This document shows, piece after piece, positions 34,860 to 44,517 of a stretch of 64,000 nucleotides of DNA; position 1 is the stretch's first letter; the number at the start of each line of letters is the position of its first letter. This DNA is from Allobosea sp. BK604 (lineage in GTDB: Bacteria > Pseudomonadota > Alphaproteobacteria > Rhizobiales > Beijerinckiaceae). The notes under the pieces are model-generated. The model did no database searches, was not told the origin of the DNA, and saw nothing but the letters and a program-made list of their open reading frames with translations. Both the position numbers and the translations under genes were made by a program. The stretch lies in NCBI RefSeq assembly GCF_004341515.1, contig NZ_SLZF01000002.1:558001-622000 (forward strand). Direction: 5' to 3'.

Positions 34860-36164
34860 ATGGGACGGCGAGGTTTCATGGGTCTGGCCGGCCTGCTGGC
34901 GATCTTCGGTATCGCCGCCTCGGTGTTCTATGTCCTCAACCAGCCCAGGACCCTGCGCCTTGCCGTCGGCCCGCTCGGCTCCGAGGATGCGCGTCTGGCT
35001 GCGGGCTTCGTGCAGGGCCTGAGCCGGGAGAAATCCGAGATCCGCATCCGGCTCATCCTGACGGAGGGTTCCGAGGAAAGCGCAAAGCGGATCGACGAGG
35101 GCCAGGCCGAGCTCGCGATCGTGCGACCCGATATCGCCCTGCCCGAGCAGGCCGATACCGCTCTGATCATCCGCCGCTCCTTTCCCTTCTTCATCACCCG
35201 CAAGGAGAGCGCGATCGGCCGTATCGCCGATCTGCGCGGCCACAAGGTCGGTGTCGTCCGCAACCCGCAGGGCAATCTGGCACTGCTCAAGCTGGTGCTC
35301 GAGCAATACGAGGTCCGCTCCGAGGAGGTCGACATCGTCCCGCTCAACCGCGATGAAGTCGTCGCCGCGGCGCAGGAGAAGCGCATCGACGCGTTCTTCT
35401 CGATCAACGCAGTCGGCTCGCGGACGAATAACGAAGGGCTCAGCCGGCTGCGCTCGGCCTGGGGCAACGACCCCGTCCTGATCCCGATCCGCGAGGCCGA
35501 TGCGATCGCGGCGCGGCATCGGCCGATCGAGACCGGCGAGATCGTACGTGGCGCGCTCGGCGGCGACCCGCCCCGCCCGGCGGAGAACCTGCCGACGATC
35601 GCGATCACCTCGCGGCTGATGGCGGCGCAGTCGCTCGACGACAGTACCGTCGGCGACCTGGTGAAGGCGCTTCTGGGCCTGCGCATGACGTTGGCCGGCG
35701 AGCTGCCGTCGATCCAGGGGCTGGAAGCGCCATCGACCGACAAGGATGCGCCGCTCTCGGTCCATTCCGGCGCCGCCGCCTATATCGATGGCGAGCAGGA
35801 GACCTTCTTCGAGCGCTATGGCGACTGGTTCTATCTCGGCGCGATGGTTCTCTCCGTGGTCGGCACCGGCTTTGCCGGCCTGCTCAGCCAGGAGAGCGCG
35901 GCGCGCCGGCGCAAGGCGATGGCCGGGCTCGACCGGCTGGTCGCCATGCTCGCGGCCATCCGCGCCGAGGAGAACGAGGCGGCCCTCGTCAGCTACGAGC
36001 GCGAGGCCGATGCGGTGCTCGCCGACGTGCTGGGCAATTTCTCCCAGGGCAATGTCGACGCGGCCGGTCTCGCGGCCTACCGGCTGGCAATGGACCAGGT
36101 CGGCCGGGCCGTGGCCGAGCGGCGGCTCGTGCTGGTCGAGGCGCAGGAAAGCCCGGCGCCTTAA
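34860..36164 (+). CDS. TAXI-family solute-binding protein with two membrane segments
   Basis: This 434-aa protein has an N-terminal hydrophobic segment (residues 7-25), then a TAXI-type (TRAP-associated extracytoplasmic immunogenic) binding domain of about residues 30-290. A second clear membrane helix follows near 322-342 (FYLGAMVLSVVGTGFAGLL), and about 85 residues of charged helical cytoplasmic tail end the chain. Ordinary TAXI proteins are free periplasmic binders used by a TRAP permease; none is encoded nearby. The anchored form with a cytoplasmic tail suggests sensing or a different partner. It is divergent from trpF and upstream of typA. Confidence 0.8.
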   Translation: MGRRGFMGLAGLLAIFGIAASVFYVLNQPRTLRLAVGPLGSEDARLAAGFVQGLSREKSEIRIRLILTEGSEESAKRIDEGQAELAIVRPDIALPEQADTALIIRRSFPFFITRKESAIGRIADLRGHKVGVVRNPQGNLALLKLVLEQYEVRSEEVDIVPLNRDEVVAAAQEKRIDAFFSINAVGSRTNNEGLSRLRSAWGNDPVLIPIREADAIAARHRPIETGEIVRGALGGDPPRPAENLPTIAITSRLMAAQSLDDSTVGDLVKALLGLRMTLAGELPSIQGLEAPSTDKDAPLSVHSGAAAYIDGEQETFFERYGDWFYLGAMVLSVVGTGFAGLLSQESAARRRKAMAGLDRLVAMLAAIRAEENEAALVSYEREADAVLADVLGNFSQGNVDAAGLAAYRLAMDQVGRAVAERRLVLVEAQESPAP

Positions 36165-36302
36165 GCACATCCGCGCCGGCGAGGTTGCCCAAACGCCCTC
36201 CAACGTTTATGTGCAGCGCAGCGAATTCCAGATTCTCTTGAAGAGGGGCTGCGCCGGCCGGGCTTTCCGTGCCGGCTCGCGGTCATGAAAAGGCCCGTTC
36301 CG

Positions 36303-38126
36303 ATGTCCATGCGCAACATCGCCATCATCGCCCACGTCGACCATGGCAAGACCACGCTCGTCGACAAGCTGCTGCAGCAGTCGGGCTCGTTCCGCGAGAA
36401 CCAGCGCGTCGCCGAGCGCGTGATGGACTCGAACGACCTCGAAAAGGAGCGCGGCATCACCATCCTGGCCAAGGCCACCTCGGTTGTCTGGAAGGATGTC
36501 CGCATCAATATCGTCGACACGCCCGGCCACGCCGATTTCGGCGGCGAGGTCGAGCGCATCCTGAACATGGTCGACTCGGCGATCGTGCTGGTCGACGCCG
36601 CCGAAGGCCCGATGCCGCAGACCAAGTTCGTGGTCGCCAAGGCGCTGAAGCTCGGCCTCAGGCCCATCGTGGCGATCAACAAGGTCGACAAGCCTGATGC
36701 CCGCGTCACCGAGGTGATCAACGAGGTGTTCGATCTCTTCGCCGCGCTCGATGCCAGCGACGAACAGCTCGATTTCCCGATCCTGTACGGTTCGGGCAAG
36801 CAGGGCTGGATGGCGCATTCGCCGGAAGGCCCGCAGGACCAGGGCCTGGCGCCGATGTACGACCTGATCCTGAAGCACGTGCCGGAGCCGAAGGTCGAGG
36901 AAGGCCCGTTCCGCATGATCGGCACGCTGCTCGAAGCCAATCCCTATCTCGGCCGCATCATCACCGGCCGCGTCACTTCCGGCTCGGCCAAGCCGAACCA
37001 GACCGTCAAGGTGCTCTCGGGCGACGGCTCGGTGGTCGAGACCGGCCGCATCACCAAGATCCTCGCCTTCCGCGGCCTCGAGCGCCAGCCGATCGAGGAA
37101 GCGATTGCGGGCGATATCGTCTCGATCGCCGGCCTGGTGAAGGGCTCCGTCGCCGACACGTTCTGCGACCCCATCGTCGAAACCCCGATCAAGGCCCAGC
37201 CCATCGATCCGCCGACCGTCTCGATGACCTTCATGGTCAACGATTCGCCGCTCGCCGGCACCGAAGGCGACAAGGTCACCACCCGCGTCATCCGCGACCG
37301 CCTGTTCAAGGAGGCCGAGGGCAATGTCGCGCTACGGATCGAGGAAGCCTCCGACAAGGACAGCTACGTCGTCTCCGGCCGCGGCGAGTTGCAGCTCGCC
37401 ATCCTGATCGAGACCATGCGCCGCGAGGGTTTCGAGCTTGGCGTCTCGCGTCCGCGCGTCGTGCTGAAGCGCGATGAGGCCGGCCAGCTGCTCGAGCCGA
37501 TCGAGGAGGTCATCATCGACGTCGACGAGGAGCATTCCGGCGTCGTCGTGCAGAAGATGTCGGAGCGCAAGGCCGACATGCTGGAGATGCGTCCGTCCGG
37601 CGGCAATCGCCTGCGTCTCGTCTTCCACGCCCCGACGCGGGGCCTGATCGGCTACCAGGGCGAGCTGCTGACCGACACGCGCGGCACAGCGATCATGAAC
37701 CGCCTGTTCCACGATTACCTGCCCTATAAGGGCGAGATCGGCGGGCGCCGCAATGGCGTGCTGATCGCGATGGAGACCGGCGAGGCCGTGGCCTACGCGC
37801 TCTGGAACCTCGAAGACCGCGGCCCGATGATGATCGAGCCGGGCTGGAAGGTCTATCAGGGCATGATCGTCGGCGAGCACACCCGCGAGAACGACCTCGA
37901 GGTCAACGTGCTCAAGGGCAAGAAGCTGACCAACATCCGCACCACCTCGAAGGACGAGGCCGTGCGCCTGACCCCGCCGATCCGGATGACGCTGGAGCGC
38001 TCGCTGGCCTGGATCGACGATGACGAGCTGGTCGAGGTGACGCCGAAGTCGATCCGCCTGCGCAAGGGCATTCTCGACCCCAACGATCGCAAGCGCTCGC
38101 AGAAGCAGAAGGAAGCGGTGGCCTGA
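36303..38126 (+). CDS. typA: Translational GTPase TypA/BipA
   Basis: This 607-aa ribosome-associated GTPase is involved in ribosome biogenesis and stress adaptation. Motifs are G1 [10 protein letters not shown] near residue 12, switch RGITILAK, G3 [14 protein letters not shown] and G4 [11 protein letters not shown]-like domains and the TypA-specific C-terminal domain follow. I chose ATG at 36303 because AAGG lies 9 bases upstream and the resulting length equals that of Escherichia coli BipA; ATGs at 36285 and 36309 are alternatives. Its stop codon overlaps the proposed CTG start of the next gene. Confidence 0.95.
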   Translation: MSMRNIAIIAHVDHGKTTLVDKLLQQSGSFRENQRVAERVMDSNDLEKERGITILAKATSVVWKDVRINIVDTPGHADFGGEVERILNMVDSAIVLVDAAEGPMPQTKFVVAKALKLGLRPIVAINKVDKPDARVTEVINEVFDLFAALDASDEQLDFPILYGSGKQGWMAHSPEGPQDQGLAPMYDLILKHVPEPKVEEGPFRMIGTLLEANPYLGRIITGRVTSGSAKPNQTVKVLSGDGSVVETGRITKILAFRGLERQPIEEAIAGDIVSIAGLVKGSVADTFCDPIVETPIKAQPIDPPTVSMTFMVNDSPLAGTEGDKVTTRVIRDRLFKEAEGNVALRIEEASDKDSYVVSGRGELQLAILIETMRREGFELGVSRPRVVLKRDEAGQLLEPIEEVIIDVDEEHSGVVVQKMSERKADMLEMRPSGGNRLRLVFHAPTRGLIGYQGELLTDTRGTAIMNRLFHDYLPYKGEIGGRRNGVLIAMETGEAVAYALWNLEDRGPMMIEPGWKVYQGMIVGEHTRENDLEVNVLKGKKLTNIRTTSKDEAVRLTPPIRMTLERSLAWIDDDELVEVTPKSIRLRKGILDPNDRKRSQKQKEAVA

Positions 38127-38704
38127 GCGATCTGGCCTCCGCCACCACGACGACCGAGATCCTGCTGGTCACCGGGCCGGCAGGGATCGGCAAATCGACA
38201 TTGTGCTGGGAGATCGCCGCGCGCCTCGCCGAGGCCGGCCTCCCCCATGCGACGATCGAGAGCGACGAGCTCGACCGGGTGTTTCCGCGCCCCGACCGGC
38301 CGGCCCTCGACGCGCTGAAGCCCTGCGCGAGCGATGTCAGCCAGCTCAACCTGGCGGCGCTCTGGGGCACCTATCGCAGCCTCGGCCATAACAGGCTGAT
38401 CATGTCCGGCGTCATGATGCATGTCGCCCATGACAAGCGCTGGATCCTGGCCGCCATCCCCGACGCGACGATCATGGTCGTGCGCCTGCGCGGCAGCGAC
38501 GCGACGCTGCTGGAGCGGCTCGACCGGCGCGAGATCGGCGTCGGGCGTGACGCGCAGATCGAGCGCTCGCTGCGGCAGGCCAAGCGGATGAACGGCGAGG
38601 ATGCCCGGGATTTCCTGGTCGTCGATACGGATGGACGCTCGCCGCAGGAGGTCGCGCGCGAGCTTCTTGATCGCATCGGCTGGCTGGCGGCGGCGCCGGC
38701 CTGA
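38123..38704 (+). CDS. P-loop kinase-like protein, probable CTG start
   Basis: This protein of about 193 aa begins [15 protein letters not shown] and has a Walker A loop GPAGIGKST near residues 18-26. An ATP kinase-like fold follows (YRSLGHNRLIMSG, then ATIMVVRLRG and LLERLDRRE), similar in outline to adenylylsulfate- or gluconate-kinase-type enzymes. There is no ATG, GTG or TTG before the P-loop; the first is TTG at 38201, inside the loop. The best start is CTG at 38123, overlapping the typA stop (CTGA), with AAGGA about 9 bases upstream. The substrate is unknown. Confidence 0.7.
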   Translation: MSDLASATTTTEILLVTGPAGIGKSTLCWEIAARLAEAGLPHATIESDELDRVFPRPDRPALDALKPCASDVSQLNLAALWGTYRSLGHNRLIMSGVMMHVAHDKRWILAAIPDATIMVVRLRGSDATLLERLDRREIGVGRDAQIERSLRQAKRMNGEDARDFLVVDTDGRSPQEVARELLDRIGWLAAAPA

Positions 38705-38807
38705 ACCGGCCCGCCATCTGCGCCTGAACGGCGTTGCGTGGGACGCTGTTGCCGCGGCGCGCCGGCTCTGTTGATATATCGTCCTTCCCATCGAAGGACT
38801 CCTCCCC

Positions 38808-39746
38808 ATGCTCACCCGCAACCTCGGCCGCTCGGGCCTGCGCGTCTCCCTCGTCGGCCTCGGCTGCAACAATTTCGGCGGCCGGATCGATGATGAATCG
38901 ACCCGCAAAGTCATCGACAAGGCGATCGACAGCGGCATCACCCTGTTCGACACCGCGGATGTCTACGGCAATCGCGGCGGCTCGGAAGAGGTGATGGGCA
39001 AGCTGCTCGGCGACCGGCGCAAACAGATCGTGCTGGCGACCAAGTTCGGCATGGTGATGGACGAGGCCGGGATCAAGAAGGGCGGCTCGCGCCGTTACAT
39101 CATGGATGCGGTCGAAGCCTCGCTGAAGCGGCTCAAGACCGACTGGATCGATCTCTACCAGATGCATCGCTACGACCCGCTGACCCCGATCGACGAGACG
39201 CTGCGCACGCTCGAAGACCTGATCAGCCAGGGCAAGGTGCGCTATATCGGCTGCTCCAACTTCGCGAGCTGGCAGGTCGGCGATGCCGCCTGGACCGCCA
39301 AGCTGCTCGGCACCGAGCGCTTCGTCTCCTGCCAGGACGAATACAGCCTCATGGTGCGCGGCGCCGAGAAGGAGCTGATTCCCGCCGCAATGCATTACAA
39401 TATGGGCCTCCTGCCCTATTTCCCGCTCGCCAACGGCCTGCTCACCGGCAAGTACAAGCGCAACGCGCCGCTGCCGGAAGGCGCGCGCATGACCCGGGAA
39501 TCGCAGCGCGCCGCCGAGGTGCTGACCGACGCGAACTGGGAGAAGACCGAGAAGCTGGCCGCCTTCTGCGAGGCGCGCGGCAAGACCCTGGTCGAGCTCG
39601 CCTTCTCCTGGCTCGCAGCCCAGCCGGTCGTCTCCAGCGTCATCGCCGGCGCGACCAAGCCGGAGCAGGTCGAGGCCAACGTCAAGGCGGCCAGCTGGGC
39701 GCTGACGGCCGAAGAACTCGCCGAGATCGACACGATCACGAAGTGA
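38808..39746 (+). CDS. Aldo/keto reductase
   Basis: This 312-aa NADPH-dependent oxidoreductase of the YghZ/potassium-channel-beta-like subgroup carries the catalytic Asp/Tyr in LFDTADVYGNRGGSEE, Lys in LATKFGM and His in YQMHRYDP. The C-terminal cofactor loop is SVIAGATKPEQVEAN. AAGGA lies about 9 bases before the ATG. It is preceded by a 103-bp gap after the P-loop gene and followed by a strong hairpin. The physiological substrate is not predictable. Confidence 0.9.
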   Translation: MLTRNLGRSGLRVSLVGLGCNNFGGRIDDESTRKVIDKAIDSGITLFDTADVYGNRGGSEEVMGKLLGDRRKQIVLATKFGMVMDEAGIKKGGSRRYIMDAVEASLKRLKTDWIDLYQMHRYDPLTPIDETLRTLEDLISQGKVRYIGCSNFASWQVGDAAWTAKLLGTERFVSCQDEYSLMVRGAEKELIPAAMHYNMGLLPYFPLANGLLTGKYKRNAPLPEGARMTRESQRAAEVLTDANWEKTEKLAAFCEARGKTLVELAFSWLAAQPVVSSVIAGATKPEQVEANVKAASWALTAEELAEIDTITK

Positions 39747-39764
39747 GCCCGATTGGGCTGCGAG

Positions 39765-39790
39765 AGCCCTCTCCTGTAAGGAGAGGGCTT
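39765..39790 (+). terminator. Hairpin after the aldo/keto reductase gene
   Basis: A perfect 10-bp stem (AGCCCTCTCC at 39765-39774 with GGAGAGGGCT at 39780-39789) has a 5-nt loop, 18 bp after the stop. Only a short T-run follows. Confidence 0.5.
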
Positions 39791-39850
39791 GTGAGGTCGG
39801 CCGGTTGAAGACCCTGCCGCGACCTCGCCCCCGTCATGACCTCACTCCCG

Positions 39851-39927
39851 TCATTGCGAGCGCAGCGAAGCAATCCAGGAGCCGTAGAGCTCTACGAGCC
39901 TGGATTGCTTCGCTGCGCTCGCAATGA
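39851..39927. repeat. Palindromic repeat family D, copy 2
   Basis: This near-perfect long inverted repeat has arms TCATTGCGAGCGCAGCGAAG and the mirrored CTTCGCTGCGCTCGCAATGA around CAATCCAG...CTGGATTG. It matches the element at 20633-20707. It lies between the aldo/keto reductase gene and polA. Confidence 0.85.
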
Positions 39928-40017
39928 CGCGGCAGTGTCAGACTGCTGACAGGCTTTTGCGTCAGCCCGCTTCAACAAGCATGGACCGGCCCGCCCTGCC
40001 CGAATAAGGTCCGCGCC

Positions 40018-43000
40018 ATGAGCACGACCGCACCCGATCTGAAGCCCGGCGACCATCTCTTCCTGGTCGATGGCTCGAACTTCATCTTCCGCGCCTATTT
40101 CCAGTCGATCAACCAGGACCGGAAATACCTGTCGCGCTCGGACGGGCTGCCCTCAGGCGCGGTCCGGCTCTTCGCCACCAAGCTCTTTCAGTTCGTGCGC
40201 GAGGGCGTGCTCGGCGTCAGGCCGACCCATCTCGCCATCGTCTTCGACAAGTCGGAGAACTCGTTCCGCAAGCAGATCTACCCGGCCTATAAGGGCAACC
40301 GCTCCGAGCCGCCGGCCGATCTCATCCCGCAATTCCCGCTGATGCGCGAGGCGGTGCGTGCCTTCGGGCTGATCCCGGTAGAGCAGGATGTCTACGAGGC
40401 CGACGACCTGATCGCGACCTATGCCCGGCAGGCGCGCGAGGCTGGAGCCGACGTGCTGATCGTCTCGGCCGACAAGGATTTGATGCAGCTCGTGCGGCCG
40501 GGCGTCGCGATGTACGACCCGGCCTCGGGCGACGCCAAGAAGGGCGCGGGTTTCCGGCCCGAGCGCAAGATCGGCGAGCCTGAGGTTGTCGAATATTTTG
40601 GCGTGACGCCGGACAAGGTGGTGGACGTGCAGGCGCTCGCCGGCGACGCGACCGACAATGTCCCGGGCGCGCCCGGTATCGGCATCAAGACGGCCGCGCA
40701 GCTCATCGGCGAATTCGGCGATCTCGAAACGCTGCTGGCGCGGGCCGGCGAGATCAAGCAGCCGAAGCGCCGGGAGACGCTTACCAATCCCGAGGTGATC
40801 GAGAAAGTCCGCGTCTCGCACAAGCTGGTCAGCCTGGTCGACGACGTGAAGGTCGAGACGCCGCTCAACGAGTTGACGCTGGCCCAGCCCGACCCGGCAA
40901 AGCTCGTCGCCTTCCTCAAGGCGATGGAGTTCACCACCATCACCAAGCGCGTCTCCGAGGCCTATGAAGTCGATGTCGCCGCGGTCGATCCCGATCCGGC
41001 GCTGGCACCGGGCGGCTCGCGCGCGGCCGAGCTCAAGGCGCTCTATGCCGGAGCGGATCTGCCGGTCGCAGCTGCGGTCGCCGTCGCGACCGATGGTGCG
41101 AATGTCGCGGTAGCCGCCGTCGTGGTCGAAGGCGCTGCATCTGCCGCCCCTGCGCTGGCCGACGGCATGCTGAAACCGGGCGATCTGGTGGCGCAGCGCC
41201 GCGACGAGGTGGCGAAGGCGCCGATCGACCGCGCGAGCTATGAATGCGTGCGCTCGCTCGCCGATCTGACGCGCTGGATCGGCTGGGCCTACGAGACCGG
41301 CCATGTCGCGCTCGATACCGAGACCAATTCGCTCGACGCAATGCAGGCCGATCTCGTCGGCATCTCGCTCGCGGTCGCGCCCGGCAAGGCCTGCTACATC
41401 CCGTTGCAGCACCGGGCCGGCGACGGGCTGTTCGATTCAGGTCTGATCGAGGGGCAGATCCCGGTCGCGGATCTCGTGACGGCGCTGAAGCCCGTGCTCG
41501 CCGATCCCGGCATCCTGAAGATCGGCCAGAACCTGAAATACGACCTGCTCGTGCTCGAACGCCACGGCATGCCCGTGTCGCCGGTCGAGGACACGATGCT
41601 GATCTCCTATGCGCTCGATGCCGGCAAGAACAACCACGGCATGGACAAGCTCTCGGAGCTGCATCTTGGCCACAAGACCATCGCCTATTCCGAGGTCGCC
41701 GGCACCGGCAAGGCGCAGGTAACCTTCGACAAGGTGCCCCTCGACAAGGCGACGGCCTACGCGGCCGAGGATGCCGATGTGACGCTGCGCCTGTGGCGGG
41801 CGCTGAAGCCCAGGCTCGCGGCCGAGGGCAAGACCTCGGTCTACGAGGTGCTGGAGCGACCGCTGGTCGAGGTGCTCGCCAATATGGAGCGGCGCGGCAT
41901 CGCCATCGACCGGCAGATCCTGTCGCGCCTTTCCGGCGATTTCGCGCAGGGACTGGCCCGGCTGGAGGACGAGATCTACACGCTGGCCGGCGAGAAATTC
42001 ACGATCGGCTCGCCGAAGCAGCTCGGCGATATCCTGTTCGGCAAGATGGGGCTTGCCGGCGCCTCGAAGACCGCGACCGGCCAATGGGCGACCGGCGCCG
42101 GCGTGCTGGAAGACCTCGCCGAGCAGGGCCATGAGCTGCCCGCCAAGATCCTGGACTGGCGCCAGCTTGCCAAGCTGAAATCGACCTATACGGATTCGCT
42201 GCCGGGCTATGTGAACCAGCAGACCCACCGCGTCCACACCTCCTACGCACTGGCTGCGACGACCACCGGCCGGCTCTCCTCCTCCGAGCCGAACCTGCAG
42301 AACATCCCGATCCGCACCGAGGCCGGCCGCAAGATCCGCACCGCCTTCGTCGCCGAGAAGGGTCACAAGCTGATCTCGGCCGATTACAGCCAGATCGAGC
42401 TGCGGATCCTCGCCCATATCGCCGAGATCCCGCAGCTCCGGCAGGCTTTCGCCGATGGAGTCGACATCCATGCGATGACGGCGTCCGAGATGTTCGGCGT
42501 CCCGGTCGAGGGCATGCCGAGCGAGGTGCGTCGGCGCGCCAAGGCCATCAATTTCGGCATCATCTACGGCATCTCGGCCTTCGGCCTCGCCAATCAGCTC
42601 GGCATCGGGCGCGAGGAGGCGAGCGCCTATATCCGCAAGTATTTCGAGCGCTTCCCCGGCATCCGCGACTACATGGACCAGGCCCGCACCAATGTGCGCG
42701 CCAACGGGCTGGTGACCACGATCTTCGGGCGCGTCTGCCATTTCCCGGCTGTCGCCTCGAAGAATCCGTCGGAGCGCGCCTTCGTCGAGCGCCAGGCGAT
42801 CAATGCGCCGATCCAGGGCTCGGCCGCCGACATCATCCGCCGTGCCATGATCCGGATGGACGGCGCGCTCGCCGCTGCGAAGATCGACGCGCGCATGCTG
42901 CTGCAGGTGCATGACGAACTGGTCTTCGAGGTGCCGGAGCACCAGGTCGAGGCGGCGCTGCCGGTGATCACCAAGGTGATGGTCGACGCGCCGCACCCGG

Positions 43001-43068
43001 CGGTACAGCTGCGCGTGCCGCTGCAGGTCGACGCACGGGCAGCTCATAACTGGGACGAGGCGCACTAG
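40018..43068 (+). CDS. polA: DNA polymerase I
   Basis: This 1016-aa repair and Okazaki-fragment polymerase has three domains. The 5'-nuclease lies at residues 10-290, the 3'-5' exonuclease at about 400-600 (DTETNSL with both catalytic acids, so proofreading should be active) and family A polymerase at about 640-1016. The polymerase motif A is SADYSQIELRIL, motif B is RRRAKAINFGIIYG and motif C is VHDE. It is longer than the 928 aa of Escherichia coli because of an Ala/Val-rich insert of about 80 residues (near 325-400) between the nuclease and exonuclease domains. Confidence 0.96.
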   Translation: MSTTAPDLKPGDHLFLVDGSNFIFRAYFQSINQDRKYLSRSDGLPSGAVRLFATKLFQFVREGVLGVRPTHLAIVFDKSENSFRKQIYPAYKGNRSEPPADLIPQFPLMREAVRAFGLIPVEQDVYEADDLIATYARQAREAGADVLIVSADKDLMQLVRPGVAMYDPASGDAKKGAGFRPERKIGEPEVVEYFGVTPDKVVDVQALAGDATDNVPGAPGIGIKTAAQLIGEFGDLETLLARAGEIKQPKRRETLTNPEVIEKVRVSHKLVSLVDDVKVETPLNELTLAQPDPAKLVAFLKAMEFTTITKRVSEAYEVDVAAVDPDPALAPGGSRAAELKALYAGADLPVAAAVAVATDGANVAVAAVVVEGAASAAPALADGMLKPGDLVAQRRDEVAKAPIDRASYECVRSLADLTRWIGWAYETGHVALDTETNSLDAMQADLVGISLAVAPGKACYIPLQHRAGDGLFDSGLIEGQIPVADLVTALKPVLADPGILKIGQNLKYDLLVLERHGMPVSPVEDTMLISYALDAGKNNHGMDKLSELHLGHKTIAYSEVAGTGKAQVTFDKVPLDKATAYAAEDADVTLRLWRALKPRLAAEGKTSVYEVLERPLVEVLANMERRGIAIDRQILSRLSGDFAQGLARLEDEIYTLAGEKFTIGSPKQLGDILFGKMGLAGASKTATGQWATGAGVLEDLAEQGHELPAKILDWRQLAKLKSTYTDSLPGYVNQQTHRVHTSYALAATTTGRLSSSEPNLQNIPIRTEAGRKIRTAFVAEKGHKLISADYSQIELRILAHIAEIPQLRQAFADGVDIHAMTASEMFGVPVEGMPSEVRRRAKAINFGIIYGISAFGLANQLGIGREEASAYIRKYFERFPGIRDYMDQARTNVRANGLVTTIFGRVCHFPAVASKNPSERAFVERQAINAPIQGSAADIIRRAMIRMDGALAAAKIDARMLLQVHDELVFEVPEHQVEAALPVITKVMVDAPHPAVQLRVPLQVDARAAHNWDEAH

Positions 43069-43208
43069 CTCGCCATCTGTCCAGCCACGTCCGGGATGTC
43101 GCAAGGCGGCGCCGCGAAGGATATGCCTGAGAACGCTGGAGCATCCGTCGAGGCGTGAGCCTGCGGATCAGGCTTCAGGACAGAAGCAATAGCTTTCGGG
43201 CCTGCCCC

Positions 43209-43233
43209 GGAACTTCCCCGATAGCCAAAGGTT
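43209..43233 (+). promoter_or_regulatory. EcfG-type promoter (near match) for the AI-2E transporter gene
   Basis: GGAAC (43209-43213), 16-bp spacer, GGTT (43230-43233), 47 bp before the ATG. One base differs from the GGAAC-N16-CGTT consensus. Confidence 0.6.
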
Positions 43234-43279
43234 ATTGGCCCGACGCGCCGGGAGCGTGGCGCGCGGGGGAACGTAGACC

Positions 43280-44419
43280 ATGCTCAGCACGTCGGCCTGG
43301 AGGCCGTTTCCGCGCTATATGGCGGAACCCGAGACCATCGAGGACGATGGCGCGGTGACGCCCTATGAGCACGACCTGATCCTGCGTTACGCGATCGTCG
43401 GCATCTTCGTCATCCTCGCTACCGCGGCGCTCTACCAGACGCGGGTCATCGCTCTGCCGATCACAGCCGGCATGATCTTCGGGCTCGTGCTCGGACCGCT
43501 GGTCGACTGGCTGGTCCGGCACGGCGTGCCGCAGCATCTCGCGGCGGCCGCGATCGTCATTCTCGGTATCGTCGCCCTGCTCGCCGCCATCACGGTGCTC
43601 GCCGTGCCGATCGCGGCCTGGAGCGACCAGTTCCCGGCGATGCTGGCAGCGTTGCGGGCCAAGCTCTCCGGCGTCTTCGCCTTCATGGAGGAGTTCAAGA
43701 AGGCGGCGGCGAGCCTCTCGGGCAAGGAAGGCGTCGAGCTCAATGTATCGCAGGGCAATCCTCTGGTCGACATCGCGATGAGCTCGTCGGCGGCGGCCGG
43801 CGGCCTGCTGATCTTCGTCGCGACGGTCTATTTCTGGCTGGCGACGCGCAGGCACCTCAAGGCGCGGGCGCTCAGGCTCTGCCTCGGCCATAGCGCGCGG
43901 CGCTCGGCCGGCTCGTTCTTCCAGGAGATCGAGACGCGGGTAGCGCGTTATTTCGGGCTGGTGACGCTGATCAATCTCGCCATGGGCCTGCTGACCATGG
44001 CGATCGCCTGGCTCGCCGGCCTGCCCTTCCCGGTCTTCTGGGGCGCGCTCGCCTTCCTGCTGAACTATCTCGCCTTCATCGGCCCGATCATCGTCGCGAT
44101 CATGCTCTTTGCGGCGGCGCTGCTCACCGCGCCGCTTCTGATCAGCGCGATCTGGCCAGCGGCCGTCTATTACGTGATGCATCTCGTCGAGGGGAATGCG
44201 GTGACGCCGGTCTTCGTCGGGCGCGGGCTGACGATCTCGCCCTTCCTGATCTTCATCGCCTTCATCTTCTGGCTCTGGCTCTGGGGTCCGGTCGGGGCCG
44301 TGCTGTCGACGCCGATCGTGCTGGTCGGCCTGGTGGCGCAGGAGGAATTCTCCAGATATCGCCGGGCGCAGGCCGAAGAGGCCGGGGCCGAGGCCGAAGC
44401 GGCCGGCAATGCGGCTTGA
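43280..44419 (+). CDS. AI-2E family transporter
   Basis: This 379-aa membrane protein of the AI-2E/PerM superfamily has two N-terminal helices, a helical extracytoplasmic or cytoplasmic segment (residues 110-165) and five to six further helices. It includes the conserved FWGALAFLLNYLAFIGPIIV motif near 255-275 and the late GRGLTISPFLIFIAFIFW block. Family members are oligomeric exporters or antiporters; only some transport autoinducer-2, so no substrate is assigned. GGGGGA lies upstream of the ATG. A near-consensus EcfG promoter precedes it, placing it in the stress regulon. Confidence 0.85.
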   Translation: MLSTSAWRPFPRYMAEPETIEDDGAVTPYEHDLILRYAIVGIFVILATAALYQTRVIALPITAGMIFGLVLGPLVDWLVRHGVPQHLAAAAIVILGIVALLAAITVLAVPIAAWSDQFPAMLAALRAKLSGVFAFMEEFKKAAASLSGKEGVELNVSQGNPLVDIAMSSSAAAGGLLIFVATVYFWLATRRHLKARALRLCLGHSARRSAGSFFQEIETRVARYFGLVTLINLAMGLLTMAIAWLAGLPFPVFWGALAFLLNYLAFIGPIIVAIMLFAAALLTAPLLISAIWPAAVYYVMHLVEGNAVTPVFVGRGLTISPFLIFIAFIFWLWLWGPVGAVLSTPIVLVGLVAQEEFSRYRRAQAEEAGAEAEAAGNAA

Positions 44420-44428
44420 ACCCGAAGC

Positions 44429-44453
44429 GGAACCGGAGTTCCCTTGGGACGTT
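44429..44453 (+). promoter_or_regulatory. EcfG-type promoter for the DUF883/holin-like pair
   Basis: Perfect GGAAC (44429-44433), N16, CGTT (44450-44453), 64 bp before the ATG at 44518 and only 10 bp after the previous stop codon. Confidence 0.85.
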
Positions 44454-44517
44454 GGCACGATGAGCAGCCGGGGCACGCTCGGCAAGCACGCGATCTCATG
44501 CAGAGGGGATGACAGAC

